In this document: piece after piece, positions 40,397 to 48,275 of the stretch | Layout of the letters: the number at the start of each line of letters is the position of its first letter | Numbering within the stretch: the stretch's first letter is position 1 | Assembly (NCBI GenBank): GCA_902803745.1 | Contig: CADCRB010000115.1 | Coordinates: 1-55,234 of the forward strand | Direction of reading: 5' to 3' | DNA: 55,234 nucleotides | Source of the DNA: an uncultured Lachnospiraceae bacterium | GTDB lineage: Bacteria; Bacillota; Clostridia; Lachnospirales; Lachnospiraceae | Translations under genes and position numbers: made by a program | The notes under the pieces: model-generated | Database searches by the model: none | Told to the model about the DNA's origin: nothing | What the model saw: the letters and a program-made list of their open reading frames with translations, nothing else

Positions 40397-40885
40397 ATGT
40401 CGTTGGTTAATTTTACGAAAACCGAATTAAAGAACCTCTTCAGGAAGCCCGCTACGGAAAAGTATCCTGAAGGGCCCGCAACATACAAAGAGGGAACAAG
40501 GGGACATATTGTGAATAATATGGATGCCTGTGTGCTCTGCGGGGTTTGTCAGATGCGATGTCCTACACGGGCGATAACTGTCGACAGAAAGGGACAGACC
40601 TGGTCTATAAAGCCTTTTTCGTGTATCCAATGCCGCAGGTGCGTGGACAACTGTCCGAAGAAATCTCTGTCTATGGCAAAGGAATACACTGAACCCGATA
40701 GTCAAAAGATACAAAAGGAATATGAGCTTTCTGACAGACAGAAGGAAGTGCTTGCAGCTCAGGCAAGACAGGCAGCGGAGCGTGCAAAAGCAGCCATGCT
40801 TGCTGCAAAACAGAAGACATCGAAGGTGAAACCGGAGGCATCTTCTGATGCAAATGCCGATGGGAGTAAAGGCGATGAAAAATAA
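40397..40885 (+). CDS. echF: Ech hydrogenase ferredoxin subunit EchF (NuoI-like)
   Basis: 162 residues with two [4Fe-4S] motifs: CVLCGVCQMRCP (Cys45/48/51/55) and CIQCRRCVDNCP (Cys76/79/82/86), relaying electrons from ferredoxin to EchC. After residue ~100 comes an unusual ~62-residue tail rich in Ala, Lys, Gln and Glu (QARQAAERAKAAMLAAKQK), probably helical, ending in a charged DANADGSKGDEK. TAATG overlap with hypF ties hydrogenase structure to maturation. Confidence 0.94.
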   Translation: MSLVNFTKTELKNLFRKPATEKYPEGPATYKEGTRGHIVNNMDACVLCGVCQMRCPTRAITVDRKGQTWSIKPFSCIQCRRCVDNCPKKSLSMAKEYTEPDSQKIQKEYELSDRQKEVLAAQARQAAERAKAAMLAAKQKTSKVKPEASSDANADGSKGDEK

Positions 40886-43110
40886 TGGATTATGAGATAA
40901 CCGTAACAGGTCTGGTACAGGGAGTTGGCTTTAGACCATATGTATACAGACTGGCAAAAAGTCTGGGGATTTCGGGGGATGTGAGAAATTCCGGCGGGAT
41001 CGTCCGGATCAGGCTTTCGGAATGTGACGAGGAATTGGCAAACAGGTTTGTTGCTGAGCTTAAAGGCAGGAAACCAAAGGAAGCCTGTATTGATTCGATA
41101 GAAATGAAACCGGTGGAGCAGAGAACAGGCGCTGCCGGTTTTTTTATCGTACCTTCTGATGAAATAAAGGCAGATGAGTTGCCGGATATTCCGGCCGATA
41201 TAGGAGTATGTACCCGCTGTATCTCGGAGATGAAGGACCTTTCCAACAGGAGATATGCGTATCCATATATATCCTGCGCATCCTGTGGGCCGAGGTATTC
41301 GATCATACACCGGCTTCCGTATGACAGAGAAAATACCTCTATGTCATCATATCTAAAATGTGATGACTGTGATTCGGATTATAATGATGAGAATAACCCG
41401 TATGCCAGAAGACATTTTGCCCAGACGATAAGCTGCAATGAATGCGGTCCTCAGGCTATCCTGCGAGCGGAAAAGGGGGAAGAGCTCAGCGGAGGCTTTG
41501 CGATAAGCAGGGCCTGTGAAATATTAAGGTACGGAGGAATACTTGCGATCAAGGGCATCGGGGGATACCAGTTTGCCTGTCTCCCAGACGATACTTATGC
41601 CGTATTGAAGCTTAGGGATATAAAAGGACGCAAAAAGAAGCCTTTTGCGATGCTCTTTCCAAATATCGCTTCAATAAAAGAGGTTGCCTTAGTATCCAGG
41701 GAAGAAGAAGAGCTGCTGAGGTCGGGGGAAAGGCCTATCGTTTTGCTTGAGGCCAATTTAAAAGATAAGTCCTTAAAGTTTGTCTGCGGTGACAGTACTA
41801 ACATCGGCGCTATGCTCCCGCAGTCAGGAATCCATGAAATACTCTCCTCGGTATTGGGGCCTATGGTTCTGACATCGGGGAATATAAGCGGAGAGCCGCT
41901 TTCCTATAAGGACGAAGATTTTTTTCGGCATGAATTCGAGGGGATAGAGGGTGTTTTGTATTACAAACGGGATATACTGGTTCCGGAGGATGATTCGGTA
42001 ACACGGATCCTGGGCGGAAAAACACAGGTGATAAGATATGCAAGAGGATATGTGCCGAAAAAGCTAAGCCTGGAACGAATTTTTAAGAAACCCTTAATTG
42101 CATTCGGCGGGGATCTTAAAGCCTCTTTTGCCATAGGCAAGGGAAGGGGAGTGATATTATCCCAGTATATCGGAGATCTGGAAAGCTATGCCTGTCAGGA
42201 ATACTTTAAGTCATCATTGAAGAGAGAGATGGAGCTTTACGGCTTTCGTCCGGAAGCGATCGCCTGTGATAAACATCCGGGATATACTTCTGTAAGACTG
42301 GCAAAGGAATTTGCTGACAAAAGGCATATCCCTATTATAGGTGTATATCATCATCACGCCCATGTAGCTTCTGTTATGGCGGAGCATGGGCTGACGCATG
42401 CCATAGGGGTTGCTATGGATGGAACAGGCTATGGGAAAGACGGCAGGATCTGGGGCGGGGAAATTTTCTATGTTACCGGTGGTACGGCAGACAGGCGCTC
42501 ACATATCGAATATTTCAGGCTCATTGGAGGTGATGAGGCGGCAAAGGATGCCGGAAAAGACCTAAAATGTCTGATGCATGCTTCCGGGTTCAGTATAGAA
42601 GATGAGCTGATAAAGACTGCGATCGACGAGCATATTAATACGATAGAAACATCTTCCGCGGGAAGACTGTTTGATATTATTTCAGCTGCTCTGGGGATAA
42701 GGGATTATAATACCTATGAAGCGGAATGTGCCATTGCCCTTGAGAATGCGGCAAAAAGCGCATTGAAGAATAGTCTTACCACATATGCCCTGCCGATAAC
42801 GGGGGATCCGCATGAACTGATATACTATCTTATAAAAGCAAAGCATAAGGGGATTGATGTAAGGGAACTGGCATTGGGATTTCACAGATCTCTGGCATCA
42901 TGGATAATAAGAGAATGCGAAGCAGTCAGAGATGATAAAGCAGACAATAACGTCTGCCTGTCGGGGGGATGTTTTGCAAATCAGGTCCTGTCAGATATGT
43001 GCAGGATAGGATTGGCGACTAAGGGTTTTCACGTTTACTTTAACGAAAAAATACCGATGAACGATCAGGGCATAGCTGTAGGGCAGGCTTATATCCTGGC
43101 ATTGCAATAA
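40885..43110 (+). CDS. hypF: [NiFe] hydrogenase maturation carbamoyltransferase HypF
   Basis: 741 residues. Uses carbamoyl phosphate and ATP to load a carbamoyl group on HypE, source of the cyanide ligands. Domains in order: acylphosphatase (1-90, VQGVGFRPYVYRLAK), zinc fingers (CTRCISEM...CASCG, CDDCDSDY...CNECG), YrdC-like (AIKGIGGYQFAC, LTSGNISGEP) and the Kae1-like carbamoyltransferase domain (YHHHAHVASVMAEHG, AMDGTGYGKDG, SGGCFANQVL). Its start overlaps echF by one base. Confidence 0.96.
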   Translation: MDYEITVTGLVQGVGFRPYVYRLAKSLGISGDVRNSGGIVRIRLSECDEELANRFVAELKGRKPKEACIDSIEMKPVEQRTGAAGFFIVPSDEIKADELPDIPADIGVCTRCISEMKDLSNRRYAYPYISCASCGPRYSIIHRLPYDRENTSMSSYLKCDDCDSDYNDENNPYARRHFAQTISCNECGPQAILRAEKGEELSGGFAISRACEILRYGGILAIKGIGGYQFACLPDDTYAVLKLRDIKGRKKKPFAMLFPNIASIKEVALVSREEEELLRSGERPIVLLEANLKDKSLKFVCGDSTNIGAMLPQSGIHEILSSVLGPMVLTSGNISGEPLSYKDEDFFRHEFEGIEGVLYYKRDILVPEDDSVTRILGGKTQVIRYARGYVPKKLSLERIFKKPLIAFGGDLKASFAIGKGRGVILSQYIGDLESYACQEYFKSSLKREMELYGFRPEAIACDKHPGYTSVRLAKEFADKRHIPIIGVYHHHAHVASVMAEHGLTHAIGVAMDGTGYGKDGRIWGGEIFYVTGGTADRRSHIEYFRLIGGDEAAKDAGKDLKCLMHASGFSIEDELIKTAIDEHINTIETSSAGRLFDIISAALGIRDYNTYEAECAIALENAAKSALKNSLTTYALPITGDPHELIYYLIKAKHKGIDVRELALGFHRSLASWIIRECEAVRDDKADNNVCLSGGCFANQVLSDMCRIGLATKGFHVYFNEKIPMNDQGIAVGQAYILALQ

Positions 43111-43127
43111 TAATTGAGGAGAAGGAC

Positions 43128-43343
43128 ATGTGTATAGCATCAAGCGGAGTGATAGTTGAGAAGAAGGGACATAAGGCTAAGGTTGATTTTGGAGGAAATG
43201 TAGTTGAAGTAGAGGCCGGTCTTACCGAGTGCAAAGAAGGAGACCGGGTGCTGGTTCATGCGGGATGCATTATCCAGAAACTCACAGAGACTGAAGCAGA
43301 GGAATTGGATGAGATCCAGTCTCTTCTTGATGAGCTGGAATAG
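43128..43343 (+). CDS. hypC: Hydrogenase maturation chaperone HypC
   Basis: 71 residues starting MCIASSGVIVE, with the essential Cys2, a small OB-like barrel (AKVDFGGNVVEV, GDRVLVHAGCIIQKL) and an acidic C-terminal helix. HypC carries the Fe(CN)2CO unit with HypD to the large subunit. GGAG before the ATG. Confidence 0.94.
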   Translation: MCIASSGVIVEKKGHKAKVDFGGNVVEVEAGLTECKEGDRVLVHAGCIIQKLTETEAEELDEIQSLLDELE

Positions 43344-43368
43344 AGCAGACAGCTGTCAGGGATACGAT

Positions 43369-44448
43369 ATGGAATTATCAAAAGCAATAGAATACTTAAA
43401 GAATTATAACGGAAGACAACTAAGACTTATGGAAGTGTGCGGGACCCATACCGCCGCCATAAGAAACAGCGGATTGCCGTCCATCATTTCTGAGAGGATA
43501 CATCTTGTTTCCGGACCGGGGTGTCCGGTTTGCGTGACAGTTACGGGATATATTGACAAACTGATCTCACTTTCCAAAGATAGCAGGAACGTGATAGTTA
43601 CATTTGGGGATCTTATGAGAGTTCCGGGCTCTGAAATGGATCTCTCCCGTGCTAAGAGTGAAGGTGCGGATATAAGATTTGTTTATTCTCCTTTAGATAT
43701 GATAAGAATGGCGGAAGAAGACAGGGATCATGTATATATTTTTGCTGCAGTAGGATTTGAGACAACAACTCCGGTCTATGCGGCACTGATTTCAGAAGCC
43801 GAAAAAAGCGGAACAGGGAATATACGGCTTCTGACAGCATTAAAGACAATGCCGGAGGCGATAATAAAGTCAGCGGAGGGGATAGACGGATTTCTTGCTC
43901 CGGGACACGTGGCGGTTATTACAGGCACAAAGCCGTATGAAGAGCTGGCAGGAAAGCTAGAGCTCCCCTTTGTGGTCTCAGGATTTAAGGAAGAAGGTCT
44001 TGCGGCAGCAATATATGCATTGGTTAAGATGGCGCAAAGCGGGGAAAGAAGATGTCTTAATCTATATCCACAGGCTGTCAGGGAAGAAGGAAGTGTTTTG
44101 GCAGGAGCAGCAATTGCAAAGTATTTTGAAAGCGGAGATGCTGTATGGCGGGGGATCGGTCTTATTCCAGGCTCCGGTATGTATCTGAAAGAGGAGTTTC
44201 AAAGACTGGATGCCGGAAGCAGGGGGATAGACGGAAATACAGAGACTCCCGGTTGTATGTGTGCCAAAGTAATAACCGGAAGGATAAGGCCCGACGAATG
44301 TCATCTATTTGGAAAAACATGCACCGTAGACCATCCTGTTGGAGCTTGTATGGTATCGCAGGAGGGAGCCTGTTTCGTCGCGTCCTCCGTTTCGCCGGGA
44401 TCCCTGCGGGAAAAATCCGTTTCCTGCTCAGGAAGTAAAATACATTAA
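43369..44448 (+). CDS. hypD: Hydrogenase maturation factor HypD
   Basis: 359 residues; scaffold on which iron gets its cyanide and CO ligands. Motifs: MEVCGTHTAAI, VSGPGCPVCVT, VGFETTTPVYA, LAPGHVAVI, and the C-terminal cysteines in PGCMCAKVI, CHLFGKTC and VGACMVSQEGAC (4Fe-4S). An in-frame GTG/ATG upstream at 43258 would run inside hypC; ATG 43369 is the family start, with AGGGA 8 bases upstream. Confidence 0.95.
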   Translation: MELSKAIEYLKNYNGRQLRLMEVCGTHTAAIRNSGLPSIISERIHLVSGPGCPVCVTVTGYIDKLISLSKDSRNVIVTFGDLMRVPGSEMDLSRAKSEGADIRFVYSPLDMIRMAEEDRDHVYIFAAVGFETTTPVYAALISEAEKSGTGNIRLLTALKTMPEAIIKSAEGIDGFLAPGHVAVITGTKPYEELAGKLELPFVVSGFKEEGLAAAIYALVKMAQSGERRCLNLYPQAVREEGSVLAGAAIAKYFESGDAVWRGIGLIPGSGMYLKEEFQRLDAGSRGIDGNTETPGCMCAKVITGRIRPDECHLFGKTCTVDHPVGACMVSQEGACFVASSVSPGSLREKSVSCSGSKIH

Positions 44449-44478
44449 TAATGTTACGGAAAAAGGAGAGATCATCAG

Positions 44479-45351
44479 GTGATAGTATCAGACAAATGGA
44501 TCGACTATGAAGTGCTGGATTCATCAAAAGGTGAAAAGCTGGAGAGATGGGATAAATATATACTGATAAGACCGGATCCTCAGGTTATATGGGATACAAC
44601 TAAATCAGACAAAAGATGGGATTCGCCTAACGGCCATTACTTCAGAAGTGACAAGGGCGGAGGTCACTGGGAATTTAATGATCTGCCTGAGGAATGGCGG
44701 GTAACTTATGGGAACCTGAAATTCAACCTTAAACCTTTTTCTTTTAAGCATACCGGACTCTTTCCCGAGCAGGCGGCCAACTGGGATTATGCATCTGACA
44801 TTATAAAGAAACGAAAAACAAAGGGCAGAGATACGGAGGTTTTGAATCTCTTTGCCTATACAGGAGGAGCAACGATCTCTGCCGCCGCAGCCGGCGCGCA
44901 TGTAACACATGTTGATGCATCAAAGGGAATGACGAGTTGGGCTAAAGAGAACGCAGCAGCCTCAGGAATATCTCATGAAAGCTGCCGGTGGATAGTGGAT
45001 GACTGCCGTAAATTTGTAGACAGGGAGATAAGACGAGGCAAAAAATATGACGCGATAATTCTGGATCCCCCTTCTTATGGCAGAGGACCAAAAGGCGAAG
45101 TCTGGAAGATGGAGGAAAATATATTTTATTTTTTGAAATCCGTTGCAGAGCTAATTTCTGATGATCCGGCTTTTGTGATACTGAATTCATATACTACCGG
45201 ACTACAGCCGGCGGTGCTTTCATATATGATGAAGCATCTGTTTATAAACAGATACGGCGGCATTGTCGAGGCAGATGAAGTAGGACTTCCTGTGAGTGGA
45301 AGCGGACTGATACTTCCCTGTGGAGCAACCGGCCGCTGGCAGAAGATTTGA
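44479..45351 (+). CDS. Class I SAM-dependent (rRNA-type) methyltransferase
   Basis: 290 residues of the RlmI/RlmK-like group: RPDPQVIWD and FKHTGLFPEQAANWDY before the SAM-binding LNLFAYTGGATISAAAAGA, THVDASKGMTSWAKEN, the acidic loop VDDCRKFV and the catalytic ILDPPSYGRG motif. These methylate 23S rRNA cytosines, but this protein lacks the N-terminal PUA domain of RlmI, so substrate is open. GTG start with AAGGAG 12 bases upstream. It splits hypD from hypE; no link to hydrogenase is known to me. Confidence 0.82.
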   Translation: MIVSDKWIDYEVLDSSKGEKLERWDKYILIRPDPQVIWDTTKSDKRWDSPNGHYFRSDKGGGHWEFNDLPEEWRVTYGNLKFNLKPFSFKHTGLFPEQAANWDYASDIIKKRKTKGRDTEVLNLFAYTGGATISAAAAGAHVTHVDASKGMTSWAKENAAASGISHESCRWIVDDCRKFVDREIRRGKKYDAIILDPPSYGRGPKGEVWKMEENIFYFLKSVAELISDDPAFVILNSYTTGLQPAVLSYMMKHLFINRYGGIVEADEVGLPVSGSGLILPCGATGRWQKI

Positions 45352-45381
45352 TACAGACGGAGAACATAAGGACGGAAAGAT

Positions 45382-46380
45382 ATGGAAAAGATTAGCAAAT
45401 TACACGGCGCAGGAGGGATTTCCACTGCCAAGCTCATAGATGAAGTATTTATCGGTGCTTATTCGAATTCCTTTTTGGAGGGTCTTTCCGATTCTGCCGT
45501 AGTTCCCGGAGCAGAGAGAATTGCCGTTACGACGGATTCATTTGTTGTAAGACCGTTGTTCTTTCCGGGAGGGGATATAGGGAGGCTTGCTGTATGCGGT
45601 ACCGTTAATGATCTTCTTATGAACGGAGCAAAACCCGAATATATTACAGCAGGATATATACTTGAGGAAGGGTTGGATATCGCCGATCTTAAAAGGATCG
45701 CCGGATCTATGGCAAAGACAGCCGAAGAAGCCGGCGTAAAGATTGTAACAGGTGATACAAAGGTCATTGAGCCGGTGGATGCCCGACAACCGGGACTTAT
45801 CATCAATACTTCGGGCATAGGATTTGTCGATGACGGTACGGATATTTCTCCTTCAAGGATCGAGGAGGGGGATACGGTGATTCTTTCAGGCAATCTCGGG
45901 GATCATCATGCAGCGATACTCGGAAGTCGTATGTCTATAAAAAATCATATTGCATCCGATAATGCTCCTCTTACGGAGATGGTTACAGGTCTTATGGATA
46001 ACGGTATAGATATACATGCCATGAGAGATGTCACACGCGGCGGTCTCGCTACCATATTAAATGAATTAGCTGTTGCCTCAGGAAAGCATATTTCTATAGA
46101 AGAAACTGCCATTCCTGTTTCAGGCGAAGTCGCCGAATTTAGCAGGTTATTGGGACTTGATCCTCTTAATATGGGAAATGAAGGCAAGTGTGTTATTATT
46201 CTTCCTCAGGAAGAATCAGAAAAAGCTCTAAATATTATTAGGAATTCAAAATACGGCCGGAATGCCTGTAGGATAGGCGTTGTCTATGAAGATGCAACAG
46301 GGGTTACTCTGAAAACACGCATCGGAGGTGAAAAAATCGTATCATCTCTCTACGGAGAGGGCCTGCCGAGGATATGCTGA
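45382..46380 (+). CDS. hypE: Hydrogenase maturation protein HypE
   Basis: 332 residues, AIR synthase/PurM fold. It dehydrates the carbamoyl group on its C-terminal cysteine to cyanide. The C-terminus is ...GLPRIC, the essential Cys at the very end. Others: LHGAGGISTAKLIDE, DSFVVRPLFFPGGDIG, CGTVNDLLMNGA, RDVTRGGLATILNE. hypA and hypB, for nickel insertion, are not in this window. Confidence 0.96.
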   Translation: MEKISKLHGAGGISTAKLIDEVFIGAYSNSFLEGLSDSAVVPGAERIAVTTDSFVVRPLFFPGGDIGRLAVCGTVNDLLMNGAKPEYITAGYILEEGLDIADLKRIAGSMAKTAEEAGVKIVTGDTKVIEPVDARQPGLIINTSGIGFVDDGTDISPSRIEEGDTVILSGNLGDHHAAILGSRMSIKNHIASDNAPLTEMVTGLMDNGIDIHAMRDVTRGGLATILNELAVASGKHISIEETAIPVSGEVAEFSRLLGLDPLNMGNEGKCVIILPQEESEKALNIIRNSKYGRNACRIGVVYEDATGVTLKTRIGGEKIVSSLYGEGLPRIC

Positions 46381-46465
46381 AGCAGCCTGCTTTTTCTTTG
46401 ATGCTTCAAAAACAGTTAAAACTTCCGGATATTGTTCTTCTTCTGTGAAAAAATGATGTTTTGTG

Positions 46466-46494
46466 TTGACAATCTTCACAGAGGGTGGTAGATT
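46466..46494 (+). promoter_or_regulatory. Promoter of the hrcA operon
   Basis: TTGACA (46466-46471), 17 bases, TAGATT (46489-46494); the CIRCE element begins just after the predicted start of transcription. Confidence 0.75.
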
Positions 46495-46506
46495 ATGATT
46501 TGATGA

Positions 46507-46533
46507 TTAGCACTCGACCGAGCTGAGTGCTAA
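46507..46533. promoter_or_regulatory. CIRCE operator (HrcA site)
   Basis: Perfect TTAGCACTC - 9 bases - GAGTGCTAA, the same arms as the site before hsp20, 30 bases before the hrcA start. Confidence 0.96.
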
Positions 46534-46562
46534 CGAAAAGAGGTACAGGCAAGGAGGGGCTG

Positions 46563-47621
46563 ATGCCAAAGGAAGCACCGCGTATTGCAGAACTTGATGA
46601 TAGAAAAGTAAAAATTTTGGTTGCAGTCATTAGAAATTACCTTGAAACGGGGGAGCCTGTTGGAAGCCGTACTATATCCAAGTACACGGATCTGAAACTA
46701 TCCAGTGCTACCATACGGAATGAGATGTCCGATCTTGAGGAGATGGGTTATATATTCCAGCCACATACCAGCAGTGGCAGGATACCTACTGACAAAGGAT
46801 ATAGATTCTATGTGGACAATCTCATGAGCGAAAAAGAGCGTGAGATTCAGGAGAAAGAAGAGCTTATTATAGAGAAAGCGGATAAGCTTGAGGAGGTGCT
46901 TAAACAGGCCGCAAAGCTTCTGGCGGCAAATACAAACTATACTGCATTAGTCAGCACACCGGAGACTCACAGAAACAAGCTAAAGTTTCTCCAATTGTCA
47001 AAGGTGGAGAAAGATTCGGTTCTTGCCGTTATTGTTGTGGAGGGTAATATCATCAAGAATAAGATGATACATACCGAGGAGGAGATAGACGAGGATACCA
47101 TATTAAAGCTGAACCTGCTGCTTAATACGCATCTGAATGGTTTGTCTCTTGAGGAAATAAATCTTGGACTCATTACTCTCCTGAAAGAGCGGGCGGGAAT
47201 TCATACAGAAATAGTGAGCTCGGTCATAGATGCGGTAGCAGATGCGATTAGGGCTGATGAGGACCTCGAAATATATACATCAGGCGCTACAAATATATTT
47301 AAGTATCCGGAACTTACTGATTCGGGCAAGGCAACAGATATAATAAATACCTTTGAAAATAAGGAAGAGCTTGAAAAGATAGTCAATACGTCGTTGTCAG
47401 AGAATAATGCCGGCAGAAAAGAAATGCAGGTATATATCGGAAAGGAAATGTCAAGCCCAGCTATGCAGGATTGTTCTGTAGTAACGGCAACATATGAGCT
47501 TGGAGACGGAATGAGAGGAACTATAGGAATAGTTGGACCCAAGAGGATGGATTACGAAAAGGCAATGGGGACAATGAAGAGTCTTATGAACCAGCTTGAT
47601 GAAATATATAATAAGAAATAG
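46563..47621 (+). CDS. hrcA: Heat-inducible transcription repressor HrcA
   Basis: 352 residues. N-terminal winged helix (LDDRKVKILVAVIRNYLETG, VGSRTISKYTDLKLSSATIR, MSDLEEMGYIFQPHTSSGRI), then the GAF-like domain with FLQLSKVEKDSVLAVIVVEG and GTIGIVGPKRMDYEKAMG near the end. Binds CIRCE and represses chaperone genes; refolded by GroEL. I start at ATG 46563, which has AAGGAGG 5 bases upstream; a GTG at 46527 would lie inside CIRCE. First gene of hrcA-grpE-dnaK-dnaJ. Confidence 0.95.
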   Translation: MPKEAPRIAELDDRKVKILVAVIRNYLETGEPVGSRTISKYTDLKLSSATIRNEMSDLEEMGYIFQPHTSSGRIPTDKGYRFYVDNLMSEKEREIQEKEELIIEKADKLEEVLKQAAKLLAANTNYTALVSTPETHRNKLKFLQLSKVEKDSVLAVIVVEGNIIKNKMIHTEEEIDEDTILKLNLLLNTHLNGLSLEEINLGLITLLKERAGIHTEIVSSVIDAVADAIRADEDLEIYTSGATNIFKYPELTDSGKATDIINTFENKEELEKIVNTSLSENNAGRKEMQVYIGKEMSSPAMQDCSVVTATYELGDGMRGTIGIVGPKRMDYEKAMGTMKSLMNQLDEIYNKK

Positions 47622-47636
47622 TGGAGGATATGAATC

Positions 47637-48260
47637 TTGGGAAAAAATAAAGAAAAGACAGAAGAAGCCGAAGAAGTTCTGAAGGATGAAGAGATAGAAG
47701 ATACTTCAGAACAGGAGGAGATGCCAACCGGGGAGACAGCCGGGACTGAGGAAGCGGAACCCGATGAACCGGTGGAAGACCAGGGCGAAAATGAGGAGTC
47801 CGGTGATAAAGAAGAGGATCCAAGGGATAAGAAGATTGCAGAGCTGAATGATAAAGTAGTACGGCAGATGGCGGAATTTGACAATTTCCGTAAGCGAACC
47901 GACAAGGAAAAATCCGAGATGTTTTCTAACGGAGAGAAGACAGTCATAGAAACTGTACTGCCGGTTATAGATAACTTTGAAAGAGCGCTTGAGATGGCAT
48001 CAGAGGATGAGGAGAAGAAAAATGATCCGTTTATCGAAGGTATGGACAAGGTATACAAGCAGCTTATGGACGGGCTGGAAAAGCTGGGGGTTAAGCCGAT
48101 AGAGGCTCTCGGCAAGGACTTTGATCCCAATCTGCACAATGCGGTGATGCAGGAGGAGTCAGAGGAATATGAGTCAGGTAAGGTCTGTAAGGAGCTTCAA
48201 AAAGGATATACGTTGAATGATTCAGTCGTAAGACACTCAATGGTGTCGGTGGCAAAATAA
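47637..48260 (+). CDS. grpE: Nucleotide exchange factor GrpE
   Basis: 207 residues. A very acidic, disordered first ~65 residues (EEAEEVLKDEEIEDTSEQEE) is followed by the coiled coil (KIAELNDKVVRQMAEFDNFR, KRTDKEKSEMF) and the C-terminal beta-wing domain (GKDFDPNLHNAVMQ, VCKELQKGYTLNDSVVRHSMV). It drives ADP release from DnaK. TTG start 9 bases after GGAGG; an ATG just upstream is out of frame and stops after six codons. Confidence 0.95.
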   Translation: MGKNKEKTEEAEEVLKDEEIEDTSEQEEMPTGETAGTEEAEPDEPVEDQGENEESGDKEEDPRDKKIAELNDKVVRQMAEFDNFRKRTDKEKSEMFSNGEKTVIETVLPVIDNFERALEMASEDEEKKNDPFIEGMDKVYKQLMDGLEKLGVKPIEALGKDFDPNLHNAVMQEESEEYESGKVCKELQKGYTLNDSVVRHSMVSVAK

Positions 48261-48275
48261 GAGGAGGAAACAGCA

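Noticed and set aside
43258..43368. Upstream start extending hypD by 37 residues
   Set aside because: The extension reads hypC in another frame and is not like HypD; ATG 43369 matches the family.
46381..46465. Possible terminator after hypE (TGAAGCA/TGCTTCA)
   Set aside because: Only a 7-bp stem with a long loop and no T run after it; not strong enough to report.
46527..46562. GTG start extending hrcA by 12 residues
   Set aside because: It lies inside the CIRCE operator; ATG 46563 has a strong ribosome-binding site.
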